Source of the DNA: Roseivirga sp.
Lineage (GTDB): Bacteria; Bacteroidota; Bacteroidia; Cytophagales; Cyclobacteriaceae
Assembly (NCBI GenBank): GCA_021404565.1
Contig: JAAWWF010000003.1
Location: forward strand, 124,001-188,000
Direction: 5' to 3'
Length of the DNA stretch: 64,000 nt
This document shows positions 9,002-17,075 of this stretch, one piece after another. The notes beneath the pieces were generated by a model, which ran no database searches, was not told where the DNA came from, and saw only the letters and a program-made list of their open reading frames with translations. Numbering within the stretch: position 1 is the stretch's first letter; every line of letters starts with the position of its first letter. The position numbers were made by a program, and so were the translations under genes.

Positions 9002-9931
9002 TTATTCTGCCCAGAAGGGATTGAACTGCTGGCCTTTGGTAGATACTAATTCACGAAGGCCTGTACCATCTGCATTGATGACATATAGCTTTTGTAATCC
9101 TTCTTTTTGCTTTACAAACACAATCGATTTTCCATCGGGAGACCAGGAAGTACCATACATATAGGACATTTCGTCTACCGAATCAGCGGTGGCGGTAAAT
9201 GCCTTCGGGTTTTTGGTCAGGTTTCTGAGGTTGCTGCCATCAGCATTTACCAGGAAGAGGTCCATGGTGCCTTCTCTGATGGACATAAAGGCAATTTGCT
9301 TCCCATCGGGCGACCAGGAAGGATTGGCGTCATGATTTCCGTGATTTGAGACATTTACATGATTGGAGCCGTCTGCATTCATGACATATATTTCATAATG
9401 AAGATCACGGCTGGATACGAAAACAATCTTTGAATCATCTGGTGAAAAAGAGGCGCTGTAGCTGTTACGGAGATCTTTGGTAAGTCGTTTCTTTCCCTTT
9501 CCGTCCGCGCCTATGGTATAAATGTCCCTGGTACCTGTTCTGCCATTGGCTCTCTGTGCGAAAAGTATGGTTTTACCATCACTGGAAAAGGAGGGGTTAA
9601 AGGAGTAATTGCCGGATTTATCGACCAGTCTGATACCGGAGCCATCGGCATCGGCAATGGCGGCTTTCCAACCACCAAAGTGATAGCTGTTGAAGCCAAT
9701 AAATTTGCCATTAGCCGAAACCGAAGGCTGATTTTCTCCTCTGGAACTTCTGTTGTTTTGAATTTTGTACTGGTTGAGCGATTTGCCGTTATAGCTCATG
9801 ATTTTGATATTCTGACCGGGGCTTTCACGCAGCGAGAAGTAGATTTTGTAACCTGGCTTCTGAGCGGATAGATTGATGTTTAGCAGCATCAATGAGACTG
9901 CGGCTAATATGATATGTTTGAGTTTTTTCAT
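9002..9931 (-). CDS. Secreted PD40/TolB-like beta-propeller protein
   Basis: 309 residues with an N-terminal signal peptide (MKKLKHIILAAVSLMLLNIN, cleavage near SAQ). The mature part is a row of WD40-like PD40 repeats recognised by recurring S-x-DGK-I-x-F and INADGSxxxxLT motifs, for example PSWSPDGKQIAF and TSWSPDGKSIVF. Such propellers act as periplasmic or surface interaction platforms (TolB-like); there is no Pal or TolA gene nearby, so a Tol role is not implied. It follows a larger propeller gene by 24 bases and is probably co-transcribed with it. Confidence 0.88.
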   Translation of the reverse strand: MKKLKHIILAAVSLMLLNINLSAQKPGYKIYFSLRESPGQNIKIMSYNGKSLNQYKIQNNRSSRGENQPSVSANGKFIGFNSYHFGGWKAAIADADGSGIRLVDKSGNYSFNPSFSSDGKTILFAQRANGRTGTRDIYTIGADGKGKKRLTKDLRNSYSASFSPDDSKIVFVSSRDLHYEIYVMNADGSNHVNVSNHGNHDANPSWSPDGKQIAFMSIREGTMDLFLVNADGSNLRNLTKNPKAFTATADSVDEMSYMYGTSWSPDGKSIVFVKQKEGLQKLYVINADGTGLRELVSTKGQQFNPFWAE

Positions 9932-9955
9932 CGCTTTAGAATCTGATGGCAGGAA

Positions 9956-11632
9956 TTACTTTTTGGTGATTTGTGCTATTTCCCCATTGGAGAGATTGAT
10001 AGAAAAGAGATGGTAGTTGTGGTCTTCTGTGCCGTTTGACTCAAAGATTATTCTGCTACCATCGGTTGAAAAAGCAGGGTTCCACCTGCGACCTTTTTCA
10101 TCATAAGTGATTCGGGTCACATTGGTACCGTCCAGATTCATAGTGGCTATGTGCGGGCTCCCTGGCTCATATCGAAAAGTGTTGAAGGTGATAGCACTGC
10201 CATCTGCTGAGAATTTGGGATATACATCGAGGGTCTGATTTTTGGTAAGGTTGACCGGGTTTTTAACTTCTCCATCCATTAAATAGATTTCCCAATTGCC
10301 ATCCCGGTTGGTGTTCCAGGCGATCTTACCATTTGGGGAATAGCCCGGATTATTATCAGCTCCGGGGTTGGTAGTTAACCTTCTGACATTTCCATCGCTT
10401 ACGGTCGCTTCGTACAGCTCTGTATTGCCATCCCTCTCAGAAACAAATACCACCTTTTGGCCATCAGCTGACAGGGCCGGCTCATAATCATCGGATTCAT
10501 GGGAGGTGACTTTTTTCAATCCACCGCCATTAGCGTTCATCACATAAATGTCATAATTGCCACTCTCATTGGATTGAAAGGCGATGATCTTGCCATCAGC
10601 CGATAATACCGGGTTACCTTCACTGTATGTGTTGTTGGTAAGCCTTTTAGCCGATGTTCCGTCCTGATTAGCGATATAGATTTCAGCATTCCCATCTTGC
10701 TGAGAGATGTAAACCACTTTATTGGCCGCGGTATTGGCAAACCTGTTGAGCGTTGAGGTGTTGGTGATGTTTGTGATGTTTTCTCCACTCAGGCTCATGC
10801 TGAATATATCACCCTGTCCATTTCTCTCTGAGTCAAATAAGATGCTTTTGCTATCGGGAGTAAAGGATATAAAGTACTCTGCCTGGTCTGAATGAGTGAG
10901 CCGTTTAATGCCCTTTCCATTCCTGTCCATGATGTAGATTTCCTCATTACCATGGCTGTTGGCGGTGAAAATAATCTTCTTGTTATCGGGAGATACTTTG
11001 ACAGAGGAGGTGTTTCCGGGAACCTGTGTGAGCTTCTTGGTTTTGCTGCCATCAAGGTTGCTGACGTAGATGTCGCGCTTTTTATTTTCTTCTTGGGTGG
11101 AGTAATAGACCTTCTTTTGGTCGGGAGCTATACCAATTCCGAACTGACCATTCGGAATGGTCATCAGAAGTTTCTGTGCTGAACCATCGCTGTTCATTCT
11201 CCAGAGCTGCTCACCTGTTATGGTTTGATCACTTCGCCTGAAATAGATTTTATTGTCACTTCCCCAGGCTTCCGGGCCTGTAAAACCGCTTTTAAACTGA
11301 GTGAGCTGTTTTTGTTCTGAGCCATCCGCATTAGTAATGAAAACATTGGATACGCCATTTCGGGAAGAGGCATAGATGATCTTGCGACTATCCGGAGACC
11401 ATTTGGGCTCAATATCATTTCCCTCATTTCCGGTGATTTCCTTTTGATTCGACCCATCGGGGTTCATTACATAAATACGTCCGTCCCCGTTCCGGTAGGA
11501 ATAGAACACTATTTTCCGGGAGTCTGGGGACATGGCCGGAGCGTAATCGTTGGAAGACTGCGCGCTCGTAAAATGACCATAAGTGAAGAGGGCAATTAGA
11601 AAGATAAGCGCCTTGCCTGATATGTTTTTCAT
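9956..11632 (-). CDS. Secreted multi-repeat PD40/TolB-like propeller protein
   Basis: 558 residues with signal peptide (first about 24 residues, ending TSAQ). Roughly a dozen PD40 units follow (MSPDSRKIVFYSYRNGDGRI, WSPDSRKIIYASSRNG, LSADGQKVVFVSERDG and others), enough for two propellers. The asparagine/aspartate-rich repeat ends are typical of calcium-tolerant secreted propellers. No catalytic domain is visible. It forms a pair with the smaller propeller gene downstream; an AraC-type membrane regulator on the same strand lies about 140 bases downstream in coordinate terms upstream of its start. Confidence 0.87.
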   Translation of the reverse strand: MKNISGKALIFLIALFTYGHFTSAQSSNDYAPAMSPDSRKIVFYSYRNGDGRIYVMNPDGSNQKEITGNEGNDIEPKWSPDSRKIIYASSRNGVSNVFITNADGSEQKQLTQFKSGFTGPEAWGSDNKIYFRRSDQTITGEQLWRMNSDGSAQKLLMTIPNGQFGIGIAPDQKKVYYSTQEENKKRDIYVSNLDGSKTKKLTQVPGNTSSVKVSPDNKKIIFTANSHGNEEIYIMDRNGKGIKRLTHSDQAEYFISFTPDSKSILFDSERNGQGDIFSMSLSGENITNITNTSTLNRFANTAANKVVYISQQDGNAEIYIANQDGTSAKRLTNNTYSEGNPVLSADGKIIAFQSNESGNYDIYVMNANGGGLKKVTSHESDDYEPALSADGQKVVFVSERDGNTELYEATVSDGNVRRLTTNPGADNNPGYSPNGKIAWNTNRDGNWEIYLMDGEVKNPVNLTKNQTLDVYPKFSADGSAITFNTFRYEPGSPHIATMNLDGTNVTRITYDEKGRRWNPAFSTDGSRIIFESNGTEDHNYHLFSINLSNGEIAQITKK

Positions 11633-11771
11633 TCGTATTTGAGTTTTATTTCTCGATTAAAATATCGGCTAGTATATCGGGAAATGTTGGGCTGAGTTGC
11701 CCCTTAGAGCCCTGAAAAGGTCTCATTGTATACGTTGAAACATTATTAGGCCTTTGTTTAGCAGTCGCAGA

Positions 11772-12911
11772 TCAAAGACTCTTCTGGAATTTGCTGGGTG
11801 TGATGCCTGTCTGTTTTTTAAAGGCCCGGTAGAAGGTAGCCTTTGAGCTGAAACCAGCCTCAATGCCAACATGCTCTACCGTGTATCTTCTGGCCTGCTC
11901 AGATTGCAGCAGCGCTTTGGCTTCCTGAACACGATGAGCATTTACGTAATCAAAGAAATTAACCTTTAGTTCATGGTTGATGGCCCTGGAAAGGGTGTGT
12001 TCCCGCACGTCTATCTTGGCCGAAAGCTTGGAAAGGGTTAGCTGTTTATCCAGAAATAGTTTTTCATCGACCATGATATTCTGGGCCTTCACTAAAATCT
12101 GGCCGAAGTACTTTGTGTCTGATTCGGAAGGAGCTGAAGAAATAGCCATGGCAGCGGGTTTTGCCTGTTGGCTAAAGGCCAGGTAGGCGATAAAATAAAT
12201 GTGGACAGAGAGCATCAGGGCACCGGCATGACTTACAAGAATCGAGTCGATACCATAAAAACCATGGAACCTTTCTATAGGAATAAGCAGCCAGATGATG
12301 CTGTAGCCAAACAGAATGTTCTGCATCCAGCTCAGGTTGGTTTTATCAATGTTCGAAAACTTGTTGAGCACCAGCTTGCGGTATTTTACAAACAGGTAAA
12401 AGGCTATGGCTACGTAAATGAGTTTGTGCAGATCAAAGAGCAGAAAACCATTCAGTATGTCGTTAAAGCCTCTGACCTCAACAAAGTGCGTGGGGTTCTT
12501 ATCCAGAGATTCATAATAGAAATTGAGGAAGCTGAGCTTCTTGGCTGCGGATGATATATAAGAGGGGAGTTTTATCAGGTTATAGACTAAAAAGGGGATG
12601 AAGTGGAGCAAGTGAGCCGTTTTGAAACGGAAATTCTTGTTGATCAAAGAGCTGACGTACAACAGAATCAACGGGCCGATACAATAGGAAAAAAAATGGG
12701 CGGTACCCACCAGAAAAGGGACCTTCAGAATCAGCCTGCTGCTCACCAGCTGATCATGTGCCAGCTGAAACATCAGGGCCAGTAAAATACCCGACAGCAG
12801 TCTGTAAGAAGGGCTTTTAAAACGTTTGAAAGTCAGAAAAATCAACAAAAAGACTCCCTGCCCGATGGCTAGTAATGAAAATACTGAAAAGAAATCGAGC
12901 TTATAGTCCAT
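11772..12911 (-). CDS. AraC-family regulator with N-terminal multi-pass membrane domain
   Basis: 379 residues. The first about 240 contain seven or so hydrophobic helices; the last about 100 form an AraC/XylS double helix-turn-helix (LTLSKLSAKIDVREHTLSRA and VEHVGIEAGFSSKATFYRAF, then KQTGITPSKF). This 7TM-plus-AraC layout is common in Bacteroidota and suggests direct signal transfer from membrane to DNA. It is encoded immediately upstream of the two propeller genes on the same strand with a 139-base gap, so these are its most likely local targets; this is inference. Confidence 0.9.
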   Translation of the reverse strand: MDYKLDFFSVFSLLAIGQGVFLLIFLTFKRFKSPSYRLLSGILLALMFQLAHDQLVSSRLILKVPFLVGTAHFFSYCIGPLILLYVSSLINKNFRFKTAHLLHFIPFLVYNLIKLPSYISSAAKKLSFLNFYYESLDKNPTHFVEVRGFNDILNGFLLFDLHKLIYVAIAFYLFVKYRKLVLNKFSNIDKTNLSWMQNILFGYSIIWLLIPIERFHGFYGIDSILVSHAGALMLSVHIYFIAYLAFSQQAKPAAMAISSAPSESDTKYFGQILVKAQNIMVDEKLFLDKQLTLSKLSAKIDVREHTLSRAINHELKVNFFDYVNAHRVQEAKALLQSEQARRYTVEHVGIEAGFSSKATFYRAFKKQTGITPSKFQKSL

Positions 12912-12977
12912 ACATCCATCTGAAGATTCTATTTATAGTCTATAAATGTCTTTTCAGGTTAGCCAAACGGAAGCTAT

Positions 12978-13011
12978 AAAAAAACCAGCCCCGGAATCCC
13001 GAAGCTGGTTT
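12978..13011 (-). terminator. Rho-independent terminator after the zinc-ribbon gene
   Basis: On the minus strand an 8-bp stem (AAACCAGC / GCTGGTTT) with an internally paired loop is followed by a run of seven T. It lies just past the stop of the 90-residue zinc-ribbon gene. Confidence 0.8.
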
Positions 13012-13039
13012 GGCTGTAATAATTTGTGATGAACAGGAG

Positions 13040-13312
13040 CTAATTGCTTATTTCCCGTTGATCTTTATCATAGGTCTTTTGGCAGGTTGGGCATACATAA
13101 CCCTGATCGTATTTTTTCAGTTGAATACCGCTTACGTGATTCACTACAAAGTCTTGTATAAAGGCATGCCTTGTGGTGCTGTTGTTCACATCTATCTGCT
13201 TGTCTTCCATCAGGTCTATGGCTTTACCTCCATATTCCTGCAGTCCCCAGCAGTTTGGGCAAGCACCTTCCGGTGTTGGTATCGGATTCTTCTTCCAGTG
13301 AAACAGTCCCAT
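13040..13312 (-). CDS. Small zinc-ribbon protein, hypothetical
   Basis: 90 residues with two CxxC pairs, CPNC near residue 18 and CPTC near residue 74, which would form a zinc ribbon. The middle is basic and acidic mixed, with no membrane segment. The start codon overlaps the stop of the upstream DUF427 gene by one base, so the two are translationally coupled. The function is unknown; a role as a small nucleic-acid- or protein-binding zinc protein is a guess. Confidence 0.8.
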   Translation of the reverse strand: MGLFHWKKNPIPTPEGACPNCWGLQEYGGKAIDLMEDKQIDVNNSTTRHAFIQDFVVNHVSGIQLKKYDQGYVCPTCQKTYDKDQREISN

Positions 13313-13593
13313 CAGTTTTCTACTTTAACGCCCTTCCAAAAGGCAACATAATTCTTGATGCCTTTGGCTAACTCCGAAGTTTCCGGATAGTACCAGGCAG
13401 CATCAGGGTTTTCATTTCCGTTTACTTCCACTGTATAGTAGCTTGCCATGCCTTTCCATGGACAGTTACTTTGGGTATTACTTGCTTTGTAATATTCTTT
13501 TTTAATTGAGTCATGTGGGAAGTAGTGGTTGCCTTCTACTACTACAGTTTTGTCGCTTTCAGCGATTACTTCACCATTCCAAATTGCCTTCAT
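13312..13593 (-). CDS. DUF427 domain protein
   Basis: 93 residues matching the DUF427 pattern: an N-terminal KAIWNGEVIAESDKTVVVEG strand pair, the NHYFPHDSI turn, the CPWKGMASYYTV core and the DAAWYYPETSELAKGIKNYV helix. Family members are small beta-rich proteins of unknown activity, often linked to stress or nucleotide-related functions without proof. It lies first in a two-gene unit with a zinc-ribbon protein. Confidence 0.9.
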   Translation of the reverse strand: MKAIWNGEVIAESDKTVVVEGNHYFPHDSIKKEYYKASNTQSNCPWKGMASYYTVEVNGNENPDAAWYYPETSELAKGIKNYVAFWKGVKVEN

Positions 13594-13653
13594 AGTTTTT
13601 TCTTTATAACTCCCATAACTAAGTCAGGGCACTTAATGTTCCAACTTCGATAA

Positions 13654-13704
13654 TCAATAGGCAGGATCAAACATATAGTCAGGAATGCTTTTCTTTAAAT
13701 TGTC
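13654..13704 (-). pseudogene. Remnant of a malic-enzyme C-terminus
   Basis: Read on the minus strand, these 17 codons give DNLKKSIPDYMFDPAY and an in-frame TGA. The intact NAD malic enzyme at 14805-16415 ends ENLKQSIADYMFDPTY with the same stop. By hand, 41 of 51 bases and 12 of 16 residues are identical, and the similarity stops at the D/E of the first codon. No start codon or further malic-enzyme sequence is seen upstream. It is best explained as the tail of a lost paralog or a tail duplicated when the intervening gene (13816-14658) arrived. Confidence 0.75.
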
Positions 13705-13815
13705 AGTTATCAGACATTTTGAATTTTGTAGAATCAGCAGAAAATTGTCCGTTTTGTAGTCTGGTAACCTCCTTGCTGATTAACAAGAGTCGTTTCACGA
13801 GGTAAGAACCCGGTA

Positions 13816-14658
13816 TTAATTACTCCGCGTATCTGTAGAGGTATCAACCCGTGCGTTCGCTGGTTTTTTCATACGCTCCTCGTCAAATTCAAAATCGAAT
13901 TTGTAATCATAGACAGCATGGTCACCATACTGCTCTGTTTGGTCTCTATTGCTGGTGGTCATAAGAACAGGGAACTTCAAACCATTTACTGTAGCAGTGT
14001 AGGTATTCACTCTTAGCACAGGGCCAAATACTTGCTTGTCTTTTGGAAGTTTCAGTATGTCTAACAAAGCGCCATAACCAACGGTATATTCGTATCCTAC
14101 AAGTAGATAGTTTTGGGCATCAATGTAGAGCGTATAGGTGTCTTTGGAAGATTTCCCGAGAGTCGGGTTGCCTTTGAAGCTCATTTCTATCTTATACACC
14201 TCGGTCTGAAAAGCTTTGTGTTTTATTTTTTCCGCTTTGCCTAGTTTGACATTATCATCCTGGGTGAGCCAGGGCAGGTTTGCATAGTAAAAAAAGACGG
14301 AGTGCTGATGATTGGGAGGGTTGCCTACTCGCCAATCAACACTCCATGCCTCCTTTCCGTCATATGACATGGTAGAGCCCACCAGAGGCCAATCGTGATA
14401 CGATCTTCTCGTTTTCATGTCAAAAGTTTGTTCGCTGATCCAAAAACGGATAAAACCCAGGGCATCACTGTGCATTACTGTTTTGAAGCTCAGGGTCTCG
14501 AGCTGTTTCCATTTTTCATAGCCTCCATGTGCTTCGATCATTTTACCGACAATCTCTTTTGTCTCAGCGCTGGCATATTCCGGGCCATTGGCATAGCTGC
14601 TATAGTATGACAGCATAAGGGTGACGGTGAGGCTTAAGCCTGTTATTATTCTCTTCAT
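13816..14658 (-). CDS. Secreted hypothetical protein, possibly lipid/lipoprotein-binding
   Basis: The ATG at 14658 gives 280 residues with a signal peptide (MKRIITGLSLTVTLMLS, cleavage near YANG); an upstream ATG would add 15 residues and break it. The mature start EIVGKMIEAHGGYEKWKQLE resembles the half-barrel outer-membrane lipoprotein carrier-like family (DUF6503-type) common in Bacteroidota. The rest is beta-rich (TYTLYIDAQNYLLVGYEYT), as expected for a hydrophobic-pocket half barrel. It lies between the intact malic-enzyme gene and a remnant of the same gene's tail, which suggests a late insertion. Confidence 0.8.
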   Translation of the reverse strand: MKRIITGLSLTVTLMLSYYSSYANGPEYASAETKEIVGKMIEAHGGYEKWKQLETLSFKTVMHSDALGFIRFWISEQTFDMKTRRSYHDWPLVGSTMSYDGKEAWSVDWRVGNPPNHQHSVFFYYANLPWLTQDDNVKLGKAEKIKHKAFQTEVYKIEMSFKGNPTLGKSSKDTYTLYIDAQNYLLVGYEYTVGYGALLDILKLPKDKQVFGPVLRVNTYTATVNGLKFPVLMTTSNRDQTEQYGDHAVYDYKFDFEFDEERMKKPANARVDTSTDTRSN

Positions 14659-14738
14659 AGTTATAAAATTTACACCCATGAACGAGATCCGGTTTTGATG
14701 CATTGTCGAAAACTATGCATCCCTGAAAATCTGATGTG

Positions 14739-14781
14739 AAATGCAAAAGACTCTACTGAAGAGAAGGAGCCTTTTGCATTT
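14739..14781. terminator. Hairpin downstream of malic enzyme gene
   Basis: A perfect 11-bp inverted repeat (AAATGCAAAAG / CTTTTGCATTT) with a 21-base loop sits about 25 bases after the stop of the NAD malic enzyme. It probably ends the Rieske-rich run on the minus strand, although the T-run after it is short (three), so termination strength is uncertain. Confidence 0.5.
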
Positions 14782-14804
14782 TTAAAAAAGGGAAAAGTCT
14801 TGTG

Positions 14805-16415
14805 TCAGTATGTTGGATCGAACATATAGTCAGCGATGCTTTGTTTTAAATTTTCGGGTCTCGGACGTTTGGCAAGGCCTGTGGCATAGGCATTTTCGGC
14901 AACAGCCTCTGCAATATTCAGTGAGATTTCTCTAATGTTTGGAAGGGGTGGATAAAGAGAACCCAGCTCAATGTCTTCATCGCTTACCTGGTTGGCCAGA
15001 GTTTGAGCAGCTATCAGAAAAGCCTCGTCTGAAATGGTACTCATTTCGGCATGAATTGCTCCCAGCCCTATTCCCGGAAAAATATAGGCATTGTTGCCCT
15101 GTCCCGGTTTATGTACCCTGCCACTGTAGGTTACCTTGTTAAAGGGGCTGCCGCTGGCGAAAATAGCTTTGCCGTTACTCCAGGCATAGGCATGGTGGGC
15201 TGTGCACTCGGCACGTGAGGTGGGGTTAGATAGGGCAAAAATCACCGGCCTTTCATTGATGGCGGTCATCTTCTCGATCACCTCTCTCGTAAAGGCTCCT
15301 CCAAACCCTGTCGCTCCGATCAGGATATTGGGTTTGATTTCTTCTATGGCATCGACAAAAGTCAGCGGTTGATGATCATGTGCATAAGGAAGGTTATGTG
15401 CCATCAGGTCATCTCTTCCCGATACTACCAGCCCATTAATATCTACAAACCACAGGCGCTTAAGGGCTTCTTCCTTACTTAGCCCTTCTTTCTCATAAGC
15501 TGTTACCATCAGGTCGGCTATGCCGGTAGCCGCTGAGCCCGCGCCCAGAAACATGATTTTCGAATCTTTGAAGGGTGTGCCGGTAATTCTGCTGGAAGCA
15601 TAAACGCCAGATAAGGTCACCGCGGCCGTTCCCTGAATATCATCATTAAAGCAAAGTACCTTATTGCGATACTTATTGAGCAGTGTATAGGCATTGGGAG
15701 TTAGAAAATCTTCAAACTGAATCAGGGCCTTTGGGTATTTCTCCTGTACGGCTTCTATAAACTCATCTACCAGCTCGAAATAGGCTTCGCCTTCCAGGCG
15801 TTTGTGTGGATAGCCCAGATAGAGGATATCGTTCAGAAGTTCTTCATTATTCGTGCCTACATCCAGCATTACCGGCAGGCACTGATCAGGTGAAATTCCA
15901 GCACAGGCGCAATATAGGGCCAGTTTGCCTATAGGAATGCCCATGCCATTGGAACCGAGGTCACCGAGCCCCAATATGCGCTGTCCGTCAGTGACAACAA
16001 TTACCCGGATATCTTTCTTGGGCCAGTTGTCCAGAATCTGGCTGATCTGCCCCTTGTCTTCCGGATTGATATAAAAACCTTTCGACTCTCTGAAAATCTG
16101 CGAAAATTCACGACAAGCCTCACCCACGGTGGGTGTATAGATTACAGGCATCAACTGCTCAATATTGTCAATGACTGCGCGATAGAATAGACGCTCGTTT
16201 CGGTCTTGCAGTGCCGAAAGCAATACATAACGTTCAATGTCTGACTCCTTTCTCCGTAGGTTTTCCATCAACCGTGTGAGCTGCAGCTCCTGGGTACCCA
16301 CAGAGTAGGGGAGTAGACCCCTTAGTCCAAACTCTTCCCGTTCTTCTCTTGAAAAGGCCAGTGATTTATTGATGACTCCATCCTGGAGTACTTCGAAGTT
16401 GCGTTTCTTGGTCAT
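14805..16415 (-). CDS. NAD-dependent malic enzyme
   Basis: 536 residues. It decarboxylates malate oxidatively to pyruvate and CO2 with NAD(P)+ and a divalent metal. Visible are the catalytic tyrosine in VIYTPTVGEACREF (Y93), GLGDLGSNGMGIPIGK (149-164, with the catalytic lysine near the end), the metal-binding EDFLTPNA and CFNDDIQGTAAVTLSG, and the nucleotide fold GAGSAATGIADL. The length and order match the long NAD-ME (MaeA/SfcA) class rather than the short class at 21.9 kb. It lies 76 bases after the 190-residue hypothetical gene and is the distal gene of the Rieske-rich run. A diverged copy of its last 17 codons lies 1.15 kb further downstream. Confidence 0.95.
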   Translation of the reverse strand: MTKKRNFEVLQDGVINKSLAFSREEREEFGLRGLLPYSVGTQELQLTRLMENLRRKESDIERYVLLSALQDRNERLFYRAVIDNIEQLMPVIYTPTVGEACREFSQIFRESKGFYINPEDKGQISQILDNWPKKDIRVIVVTDGQRILGLGDLGSNGMGIPIGKLALYCACAGISPDQCLPVMLDVGTNNEELLNDILYLGYPHKRLEGEAYFELVDEFIEAVQEKYPKALIQFEDFLTPNAYTLLNKYRNKVLCFNDDIQGTAAVTLSGVYASSRITGTPFKDSKIMFLGAGSAATGIADLMVTAYEKEGLSKEEALKRLWFVDINGLVVSGRDDLMAHNLPYAHDHQPLTFVDAIEEIKPNILIGATGFGGAFTREVIEKMTAINERPVIFALSNPTSRAECTAHHAYAWSNGKAIFASGSPFNKVTYSGRVHKPGQGNNAYIFPGIGLGAIHAEMSTISDEAFLIAAQTLANQVSDEDIELGSLYPPLPNIREISLNIAEAVAENAYATGLAKRPRPENLKQSIADYMFDPTY

Positions 16416-16491
16416 GGGTAAGCTTTATAGACTAACATCTTGGGAAGGTATTTTGTCTCCGTTAATGCTGTTTTATTCTGTAATATGAGCT

Positions 16492-17064
16492 CTATTCTTT
16501 TGACAGATCATCTTGATCCCACCAAAGCACATTTTCGAATTGATTTTTCTCGAAAGCCTCCTGCCTCTCAAAAACCAATTCGAAGTGATATTCCGGGGCC
16601 TCTTTCCACTCATAGGCCTTGGGCTCTGTCATTTGTCGGATATGTACCTCATAATTCCCATTGTCCAACGCAATTCTCAGGTGGGAGTTCATCTTGGATG
16701 GGATAGGTTCATCTTCAAATTGTGCTGCCATGGTCAGATCGGTATAATTTGCTAACCAAAGGGATTCGTCCGTTATCTGAATATTGATAGTAGCTTCTCT
16801 GACAGCTTTCTGGTCGCTTAGAGATTCAAGTAGTTGAACAGCCATGTCGTAGGGTTCTCCGGTAGACCAGATAGCACAGTGACCCCGATTGGTCTGGGTT
16901 CTGAATTTTTCAAGTACATCATCCAATTCCCAGTCTTCATTGACAAAGCCCTGGTATAAATCACCATTGATAATGCCGATAAAACCTGATTCATCAGAAA
17001 TCTCCAGCCTTCCTTTTGGGGCTGGTTCAGGCTTCTGTTTCCTGTTAAATGAAAACCATCCCAT
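16492..17064 (-). CDS. Hypothetical protein in the Rieske-rich operon
   Basis: 190 residues; family not recognised. A short basic N-terminus (MGWFSFNRKQKPEP) is followed by a soluble domain with acidic, mixed alpha/beta sequence. GFIGIINGDLYQGFVNEDWELDDV and the LRIALDNGNYEVHIRQM stretch suggest two similar alpha/beta halves. No cysteines are arranged for a cluster. It starts 11 bases after the Rieske-ThDP gene and is probably co-translated with it, so a small accessory role in that enzyme is possible but unproven. Confidence 0.8.
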   Translation of the reverse strand: MGWFSFNRKQKPEPAPKGRLEISDESGFIGIINGDLYQGFVNEDWELDDVLEKFRTQTNRGHCAIWSTGEPYDMAVQLLESLSDQKAVREATINIQITDESLWLANYTDLTMAAQFEDEPIPSKMNSHLRIALDNGNYEVHIRQMTEPKAYEWKEAPEYHFELVFERQEAFEKNQFENVLWWDQDDLSKE

Positions 17065-17075
17065 TCTTCCGAACC

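Noticed and set aside
9002-11632. Propeller genes as TolB of a Tol-Pal system
   Set aside because: No TolA, TolQ, TolR or Pal genes nearby; the repeats are general PD40 units.
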